Shown here: one piece after another, positions 57,452 to 64,000 of the stretch | Position numbering within the stretch: position 1 is the stretch's first letter | Layout of the letters: each line of letters opens with the position of its first letter | Source of the DNA: Oscheius tipulae | Taxonomy: Eukaryota > Nematoda > Chromadorea > Rhabditida > Rhabditidae | DNA: 64,000 nucleotides | Direction: 5' to 3' | Assembly (NCBI GenBank): GCA_037178975.1 | Contig: JASJZH010000006.1 | Location: forward strand, 2,480,001-2,544,000 | Program-made: the position numbers and the translations under genes | Notes under the pieces: generated by a model | Database searches by the model: none | The model's input: only the letters and a program-made list of their open reading frames with translations | What the model was told of the DNA's origin: nothing

Positions 57452-58440
57452 TCAAGAAAAGTCGCCTTTCATTTGAAAAATAATAATGATCATTACGGCA
57501 GTAAGAGCAACTATGCCGAAAGTAACTGCTGCGATGGTGTGCTTGTGTTTCTTAACGTAATGAAAGGAAGACTGCTTTTTCTTTGGTCGCATGTAAGCTG
57601 AAATTTACGGAATTTGTATTTTCACGAGCAGGAATCTCGTTTTGCAATATTTTTCCTATTAGCAAGTTGTTTTGACTTACGCATTAGCAAATGTTTCGCA
57701 GAATCTGTAGCGTCAAGGGGTTGAATGTCAGAGGGGTATCGGGGCTGGTTAATGCGCTCAGAATTGGAAAACGATTGAAAACCCGAGAAGATTGATGTCT
57801 TTAACAGCTCGAAAATTGCTCTACGAGAGCCTCCTTCGAACCTCAGTTCGATTGTTGCCACTCGTGATATGTAAAGATAACCCCATTTTCAGTAGATATC
57901 ATCGCTGATAAAATGGAACTTCCGGAATCGAGAGGAAAGTCCAATTAATCGAAAGGTAAACAGCTTACGATAAGTAGGCAGATTTCGCGGTTTGTAGACG
58001 TACATCATTGGCGGCTCGTTAAAAACTTCAGACGTCGATAGAGCAGGCATTCTTAGACAAATGTTTATGCAAACTTGTTACATACCTGACTTGTTGAAGT
58101 TCATAAGCACTAAGGTTTTGAGGAAGACCATTTCGAACAACTTGCTGCTCGTACTGTTCAATAGTCCTAGGAGGTAGAGACGAAGATGGAAGAGTAGCAA
58201 TACAAACAGAAACTGATTTTTGACGGCGGGAACTCTAAAACATTTTAAATTTCTCGTATCTTTCCAAAATACCGGCACTCTGGGGATGTCTAACAGTTGA
58301 GGAGAGAGATCCTCCATTTCTATGTCAGCTGCAACATAGTTGGAACGTAGAGCGGACAACGAGGTCGACCTTTTTTGATATTGAGGACGACGAGAGTCAA
58401 GCGAATGCTGGTGGCGTTCAATTTCAGAACGTGCAGACAT
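57452..58440 (-). CDS. Single-pass membrane protein of unknown function
   Basis: ATG at 58440: MSARSEIERHQHSLDSRRPQ, then an S/R-rich region, DLSPQLLDIPRVP joined over a 38-nt intron to SSRRQKSVSV, TIEQYEQQVVRNGLPQNLSA, and MPALSTSEVFNEPPMMYVYK with PRNLPTYR. The next exon's edge (about 57870) is uncertain, and its frame reads FEGGSRRAIFELLKTSIFSG and RYPSDIQPLDATDSAKHLLM. The last exon has a basic stretch (PKKKQSSFHYVKKHKHT), one TM helix (IAAVTFGIVALTAVMIIIIF) and a short tail QMKGDFS. The large N-terminal part before a C-terminal TM suggests a tail-anchored or type II orientation. No family recognised. Its 3'UTR appears to overlap the end of the convergent LU-domain gene (TTTATT at 57377-57382). 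Confidence 0.65.
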
Positions 58441-60208
58441 TTGACTGTAGATCTAAAAACTGCTAATGAAGGAGATCAACAATCTTTTTTTTTTAAATAC
58501 AAATTGATTGGAGACTAGAAAAAAAAGCTCCAGGAAAGACGCGAGTTTATGAATACTAAAAAGGTTTGAAAGAAGAACGGGCCATCACATGGTTTGAAGC
58601 AACGGCAGTTGAGCAAATTTAGGAAAATGAGCGGCAAGTGAAGAGGCGAAGGCGTTTATCAGAAGAAGACCTGGAGATAAAATAGCTTGAAGTGATGTCG
58701 CGGGGTTGCACTGATTAGATGAAAACAGAAGGCAAATAATCTTCTTGAACCATGACCTATTAGGACTGCGAAGGCGAGTGAGAACAAAGCCACTTCCAAG
58801 AAGAAGCATGAAAAATGACCACAGGAGAAGTTGCACGAGGAATTTTTGATGATGTACGGGATGGAGAAAGTAACGTGTCATTGTTTTTTTTGTTTAACCA
58901 AAGAGAACTAAACTGTTACAAATTTTAGGAACTTTTGACGTGTAGCAGAAACAGTTAGAGTCGAGAATCGCTTATCAGCTTCCTTGAAAACGGCTGCCAT
59001 TGCTTGGCTACTACGAAAATAGATCAGGATATTTGTTGAACAAATCTATGTGGCCTACAAAGTACTTATTATGAGTACAGCCTCACAATATGGACCAAAA
59101 CCATATTCCAGAACCATAAGGTTACAATTTCAGAAAGCTGTCAACTGTGGTTTGATTAGGTAGAGAGTACATAAGGTATATGTTATCAGAGCCTGTCATT
59201 CTGCTGCCGCAAAAACTAATCTGTGTATACCATGAATGGTAAAATATCTCACAAAAGATAGAATATATTTGCAGGAAAAGTTAGAACAATCCCAATCGTT
59301 ATCCTTTCAGCGACGTGTTTGCGTCACGTCGCTGACGTTTAAAGTGAACGTTTAGGAAAACAATTGGTAGATAAGAGTTTTGAAAAGATAGTCGGGCGGC
59401 CTGTCGTAGAAGAACAAGCGTTCGGGCTAGAAAATTGAATAGGGACAAAACGCTGAGACATATCGCAACAATGAAGACTAACTTGGTACATCTTGTGATA
59501 AACAACGTGGTATTTCAGTGTAGGTGAAGAGCATGAAGTACTCTGGCGGTTGTAGTCCGGTTTCGAGATGTTTCAAAACCAGGTTTCAGTACACTCCTAG
59601 AGTTGGGTTTTTGAAAATTTCCTATATTCACAATCCGTTAGTTAGCACCGTGGAGTAAAGATCTGAAGTCAACTTGAAGATGAGAATCTTTACATCTAAT
59701 CTTTAATGTTCCATCTGTAACAGGCGTTTGATCGACCATCGTTCCCCACTTCCTCCTTGACGTGCTCTGTTTGTCCCCAAATTGTACCACCTTAATGGTA
59801 GCTCGACATAATTGTTTGATTTGTCAAGTGACGTGAAAATGGGCTGGTACCAGATGCATCCTCTTGAATTTGACCGAAACTCCGCCCATGTGCCGGATAA
59901 AACCCGGCAATATCGTCTGCTACAGTAGTTTTGAGGGCCTCCAGTCTTGAGCTGGCTTCCAGTTCCTTATTGTTTCCTCTGACCATATCTTTTTAAAGTA
60001 ATTTCACGCAAACGTTAGTATTGATTAAGACTCATTAATTTGGCTGGATGGCTTTCTCAAAGCGCCACAATATGCTATTTTTTAATCCTTCATGCTATTC
60101 TTGAATGGTCTTTAACACGGTTGATCGCACAAACTGGGTGGAGCAATGTCTCACATTTCTACGTTCGTCACACGACCAAACCGTCTTAAGGTTAAAATTT
60201 ACAGACAA
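58441..60208. other. Intergenic stretch with one hydrophobic minus-strand ORF
   Basis: Apart from the ORF at 58585-58881 nothing convincing is present. Other open frames in the interval start with TTG or lack splice partners. Confidence 0.4.
58585..58881 (-). CDS. Small hydrophobic ORF, doubtful
   Basis: A 98-residue frame from an ATG, MTRYFLHPVHHQKFLVQLLL, with two hydrophobic segments (LLLWSFFMLLLGSGFVL; LSPGLLLINAFASSLAAHF). No homologue or flanking splice signal recognised. It could be a small membrane protein or chance. Confidence 0.2.
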   Translation of the reverse strand: MTRYFLHPVHHQKFLVQLLLWSFFMLLLGSGFVLTRLRSPNRSWFKKIICLLFSSNQCNPATSLQAILSPGLLLINAFASSLAAHFPKFAQLPLLQTM

Positions 60209-60786
60209 ATGGTTTCAAATGGACTGCTCTTTCTTTCTGTCTTACTGGTCGTAGCTTATTCTCGTATGGCCACAGCACAAAGTACTGTTGACGAGTCCTC
60301 AGTTGCTCCTGAGCTCATTCCCGTGCGCTCAACTCCTCGTCTTCGTACACTTCGTCTACTAAATTCGCAGAAGCTACCGAAAAAGCCAGCATATCGAAAA
60401 TTACCGAACAGGAAGCAATCCTTTCACAACATCTACCGTACTCGTATTGGAGCGTTACTAAGGGTAACAGAAGCTTGTTTGGATTCATTATGAATATTTT
60501 TTTAGGACTTTGATGAAAATTCCGTACTCTGCTACCCGGGAGATTTGAAACATCACCATCCCAGCTGTGAGTGCTGCGGTGGCTGGCAAATGTCTCGATT
60601 TGGTGAAACGTTTGTGAACTGCTTGTACCTGTCGAATTTGATGTTCAGATGCCGAGAAGAGTTCGAGTTTGATTGCACTGACGACTACAAAAAAGAGCGC
60701 TACAGACCAGGTGGGACAGTGTTTAAACAAAACAATTCAAATTTTCAGCATCTGGTTATCTTCACGAATCCCTGACAACTCTGTAG
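60209..60786 (+). CDS. Small cysteine-rich secreted protein, paralogue A
   Basis: Signal peptide MVSNGLLFLSVLLVVAYSRM (ATG 60209; an in-frame ATG at 60146 would add 21 residues). A basic, proline- and leucine-rich spacer (RSTPRLRTLRLLNSQKLPKK) leads to a cysteine module: VLCYPGDLKHHHPSCECCGG followed by WQ, then VNCLYL, FRCREEFEFDC. Exons 60209-60463, 60506-60710, 60749-60786. The C-PGDL ... C-CCG-WQ pattern recurs in the next gene. No known domain recognised. Confidence 0.75.
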
Positions 60787-61066
60787 CGTCTATCTAACAT
60801 CTCGAAGAATTAGAATACCTACCTCTGTTTGATTTCACGTTACGATATGATCTTCGTTATTAATGAATGATAGCGGATTTTAAACCAGCTGAGTGTTTGT
60901 CTCTTCCGTAAGGACAGAATGTGTCAGCACGTCAAGTTCTACTAACATTCTCGGAATGTAGCACAGCGTCTAAAAAATGTCTAAGACAATACTGAGCTGA
61001 TAAGGATAATCCACAGAGCTGTATAAAGCTGCCACTTCTCATCATGGTGGCCACTTCCTTTCCATC

Positions 61067-61550
61067 ATGAAGCTCTTCGGATCCGGTTTACTGCTTCTCT
61101 TTGCTGCTCTCAGTTACTGCCAAGAAGATCAAGTTGTATTCGAGGTTGTCGAGCCTAGGCTCGTAAAAAGACGCATGTTCGTTCCCCTCGGTCCTCTTCT
61201 TGGGACAGTGCGTAAGCCAAAACGACTACTAAACCCCATGGTTTAGTGTGGGCAGATATTTAAGAAACACAATTTTAAGATTAACATCCAGCCTCTAACG
61301 TTTTGCGCTCCTGGAGATCTATTCATCACCGGCTGCTTCTGCTGTGGTGAATGGCAAAACCGAGTGTAAGTTCTATGCAGCATTGTTTCAAACCTTTTCA
61401 GTTGTCATGTAAATTCTAAGATCTACTGCGAGAGTCGAAACAAACCATCAGAAATGCGTAAGCTAGACCGGAAAGCCGAAATCGATACTTGTTGCAGATC
61501 AGTCACCGCCGCAAGCCGGCCAACATCCGCTTATAATAGTCATGCCATGA
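61067..61550 (+). CDS. Small cysteine-rich secreted protein, paralogue B
   Basis: Signal peptide MKLFGSGLLLLFAALSYC (ATG 61067), then EVVEPRLVKRRMFVPLGPLL (basic cleavage-like KRR) and the module FCAPGDLFITGCFCCGEWQ, VCHVNSKIYCE, ending HQSPPQAGQHPLIIVMP. Exons 61067-61240, 61280-61365, 61402-61457, 61498-61550. It shares C-PGDL, C-CCG-WQ, then two later cysteines, with the gene 280 bp upstream on the same strand, so the two look like a tandem pair. AATAAA at 61573-61578 follows the stop closely. Confidence 0.75.
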
Positions 61551-61572
61551 GAGAATCAAAGTCAAATTTTCG

Positions 61573-61586
61573 AATAAATCTTTATT
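61573..61586. terminator. Opposed poly(A) signals, AATAAATCTTTATT
   Basis: AATAAA on the plus strand (61573-61578) and on the minus strand (61586-61581), separated by 2 nt. They serve the secreted-protein gene (stop 61550) and the HIT gene (stop 61722). The two transcripts must overlap if both signals are used. Confidence 0.6.
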
Positions 61587-61721
61587 TTTTTTTTTACAAA
61601 TCTCGAAGCTCGTTAGCACAACAGTTACCGAACCGGCCGTATTACAAGGCAAAAAAGTCTAGGTATATGTAGTAGTAACATCTGGTATTACCCGGTGAAG
61701 CGGTCATCGTTGAATAAAAAG

Positions 61722-64000
61722 TTAGTTGGCGATAGCATGCGCTGGCATTTCCTCAGCATCATCATCCTTTGCAGGATTGCCTGAAACTGTGACTTGAGTG
61801 ATTTACTATTATAGATTGTATGCTTTATTATCTGAGCATGGTATCGAGGTTGATTGTTATGGGGTCATAATTAATTTTGATAATGCTGCTCTCTCCCTTT
61901 TCTACATAGCAAGTGATTCATTTCTCTTAAAACACTTTGACTACGTCAGTAGCCTACTAATGTGACAAGGAGACATTAACAAGACATTATATCCATTTTG
62001 CACTTTCTCACACTCGTTTTTATTTAACGATATCAAAGGCAATTCCTAGATTGGGTCCCTTGCCGCTCTCATGGCTTGAACCCACTCATCGCCGCCCAAT
62101 CTTGCCGCTCGCTTCCACGTTGCGGTGGCTTTTCCAATCCTCTCGAACGTACTCATCAGATCATCCTCCCATCTCATGCGTGGCCTTTCGATGACGCGTC
62201 ACTGGTCCAAGGGTATCCATTCCGTCATGACTCTTGACCGTTTTGCCCCGTCTATCGCAGCAAATTTCCTTGCTCACTTCCAGATCCAGGATGTCAGGGA
62301 GCTGGGTCATTCGCCGAAAATCTTCGTTATTTACGCGTTCGAGAAGAGTGAAGCCGAGCATTGCTCTTTCCTGTACTGCTGCCAGCTTCTTCAACTCATC
62401 AGTTCGAAGGCTCCAAACTTCATAACCATACAGCAAACTTGGCACGATACAGGTCAGATAGACTCGCCTCTTCAACCTTGTTTGCACGGCCCTTGTTAAG
62501 GAAGAGACGATGTCGATTAAATGCATCTCATGCAGCTCAGATCCTCTGGGACAACTCCTGGTTTTCTGCAGTGCATGTAACCGAACCTCCAAGATAGGTG
62601 AAGTGCTCACTTCACACTATTCACACTCGATACACCTTGAACTTTACAAAAGCTTCAGTACGTGTGAAACGTTGCCAAATGTGTCATTCAGTCTACTCGA
62701 CATCCCTATTTTCGAAATATGTGAAGGTCGGGTTCAGGTTAATCTTTTGAATTGTACGGGTTCGTTATGTGAACTATGTAGTCGGAGCCATACATCAAAA
62801 GACTTATGCTTTTGAATCTAAATCCTGTCTTATTTGCGGTATTGAGACATGATTCACTTCTCTTGTGCATAAAGATCGAGGATCGAGGGACTGTCGAAGT
62901 ACCTGACATACTCGAATAGGTTAAAGGACCAGAGTTGTTTATCGTTTCTAAAGAACATGACCCAAAGTTGGCCTCGGTGGATTATGATGTCTGTCTACGA
63001 CATATATTTCTATGAATCTCCAGCTAAGAAGGGGAAGTGAGCCGTCAGATCAAAGGATTTGCACGCATAGCTGCTCCGGGTTTGGAAAAGAGGAATTGTT
63101 AAGGAAATAACGCTAACGTTAAGCCATCTGAGTTGATATTATAGGCTATATTAAGGCTCAAGACATTTTTCTCATGCTCTCACATCTGCTAAATGAAGAA
63201 AAAAAACCGATAAAAGGACTAACCTTCGAGTGGATCTTTGTGTCCAGCTTTCTCTTTAAGATCGGCGATAACTTCTTTAGTCGTCTTAAAAACCTTTCCA
63301 GGTCGGAATGTCAACAGTTTTGAGAAGAATGTCAGCTGAAAACAATGATTGGTTTTGGCTGAAAATTGCGAAAGAATAGTTTTAAGTCTTACTTTGTTAA
63401 TAGGGTACATAATGTGCATGTGGAGATGATTGATTCTGACCATTGGGGGCCAATGGAATCCCAATCTAAAAATCATTTCTTTTTTTCCTTGTTTTCACAA
63501 TGATATTTAGTTATGTAACATCAGTCCTTTGAATTAACAAGGTGAACCATTTTTTTCTAGAAAGACGAACAAAAGCTTGTTTCGCGTAAAGACGATGACA
63601 TCGGCATATTCGACTTTCGTATGTCGGTCGTCAATAGCCTTAAGTTCGAGAAGATTTTGCGAAATAGTTGTACGTGAATCACAAAGTGGAACGAACCTTA
63701 GCATATCTTCCACAATGTCAGCCTCTCCTTTGTTCTTCAGCTCTATTCTCAGGACTTCGCGACCCAGTTTCTCCATCTCTAGCACTACAATAACGATTGT
63801 TTGCGAGTGAACCTATTACAAAGTGCTTACAAAGTGGAAGATCAGCCGGCGTGAGATCAGTCGGCTTGCTGATGTGACTTCTACTGAGAACAAGATAGTG
63901 CTGATTCGTCTTCGGGTTGATATCTCTGATACAGACAGCCTAGAAGTAATAAGTGAATACTACCAAAAATAGCTCACATGATCCGATTGTTTCATCACAA
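61722..64000 (-). CDS. HIT-domain nucleotide-binding protein (HINT3-like), 5' end outside window
   Basis: Histidine-triad nucleotide hydrolase or transferase. Exons from the right edge: VMKQSDH-AVCIRDINPKTNQ then HYLVLSRSHISKPTDLTPAD (63831-63940), LEMEKLGREVLRIELKNK (63697-63785), LGFHWPPMVRINHLHMHIMY (63393-63465, histidine triad HLHMH), FFSKLLTFRPGKVFKTTKEV (63224-63335) and a last exon NPAKDDDAEEMPAHAIAN (61722-61780). The LGFHWPP-INHLHMH motif and the following hydrophobic-basic stretch resemble HINT3 more than HINT1. The intron between the last two exons (61781-63223) is 1.4 kb and holds a retrotransposon relic. The first exon(s) lie beyond base 64000. Confidence 0.88.
62046..62610 (-). 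mobile_element. Non-LTR retrotransposon relic, 3' end of reverse transcriptase ORF
   Basis: A minus-strand frame (62161-62610) reads LTRAVQTRLKRRVYLTCIVP, SLLYGYEVWSLRTDELKKLA and AVQERAMLGFTLLERVNNED, typical of the region just after the RT domain in non-LTR elements (YG-E-W, ML---R--NE-). After a frameshift near 62185 the other frame carries the end signature RPRMRWEDDLMSTFERIGK and WKRAARLGGDEWVQAMRAAR, with a stop at 62046-62048. It is 5'-truncated and frameshifted, so dead. Confidence 0.82.

Noticed and set aside
59299-59505. Hydrophobic minus-strand ORF
   Set aside because: Opens with TTG rather than ATG and has no splice-linked continuation.
1-64000. CRISPR array, bacterial operon or prophage features
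   Set aside because: No spaced repeats or bacterial gene structure; spliceosomal introns throughout show a eukaryotic genome.

Overview
This window is nuclear DNA from a nematode. Coding regions are broken by many very short introns (about 35-50 nt), convergent genes are tightly packed, and several families point to nematodes: a ground-like (hedgehog-related) protein, a nematode-type Cys-loop receptor, a GT92 glycosyltransferase, a DNase II and T2 ribonucleases. DNase II expansion, moderate GC content and the general gene style suggest the Trichinellida, more likely a whipworm (Trichuris-like) than Trichinella. That placement is inference, because no marker gene is present. All gene models were spliced by eye from reading frames and GT/GC-AG signals. 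Exon edges are good where a family alignment constrains them and tentative elsewhere.

Layout. 1-3.1 kb (-): Cys-loop receptor running off the left edge. 3.9-8.2 kb (-): Numb, with two possible starts, a 9-nt microexon and a possible nested gene in its largest intron. 11.8-13.2 kb (-): 7B2, the PC2 convertase chaperone. 13.6-15.7 kb (-): ground-like protein. 16.7 kb: tRNA-Glu. 16.8-22.9 kb: gene-poor, pyrimidine-rich on the + strand, probably upstream or 5'UTR-intron sequence of the next gene. 23.0-26.7 kb (+): Ena/VASP. 28.6-30.9 kb (+): an atlastin-like GTPase with no membrane hairpin. 31.1-32.5 kb (-): DNase II. 33.8-36.0 kb (+): a two-domain RNase T2. 36.2-38.4 kb (+): an unrecognised four-TM protein. 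39.4-40.9 kb (+): an unrecognised acidic secreted protein. 41.4-43.3 kb (-): NTPDase. 46.0-47.5 kb (+): Rap2. 49.2-51.1 kb (+): GT92 enzyme. 53.0-55.1 kb (+): M14 carboxypeptidase. 56.1-57.4 kb (+): three-repeat Ly6/uPAR-like protein. 57.5-58.4 kb (-): single-pass membrane protein. 60.2-61.6 kb (+): two related small cysteine-rich secreted proteins. 61.7 kb to the right edge (-): HIT-domain protein with a non-LTR retrotransposon relic in its last intron.

There is no operon-like pathway. Shared themes are secretion and extracellular hydrolysis (DNase II, RNase T2, carboxypeptidase, GPI/TM-anchored and small Cys-rich proteins), signalling and cytoskeleton (Numb, Ena/VASP, Rap2), and neuropeptide or neural function (7B2, Cys-loop receptor). 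Six tRNA genes are present: four tRNA-Gln(CTG), one tRNA-Glu(CTC) and one tRNA-Met(CAT). Three of them lie inside introns of protein genes. The strongest candidates for something undescribed are the TM-less coiled-coil atlastin, the fused membrane-anchored RNase T2, the paired C-PGDL/CCG-WQ secreted family, and the recurring opposed poly(A) signals at convergent gene ends.
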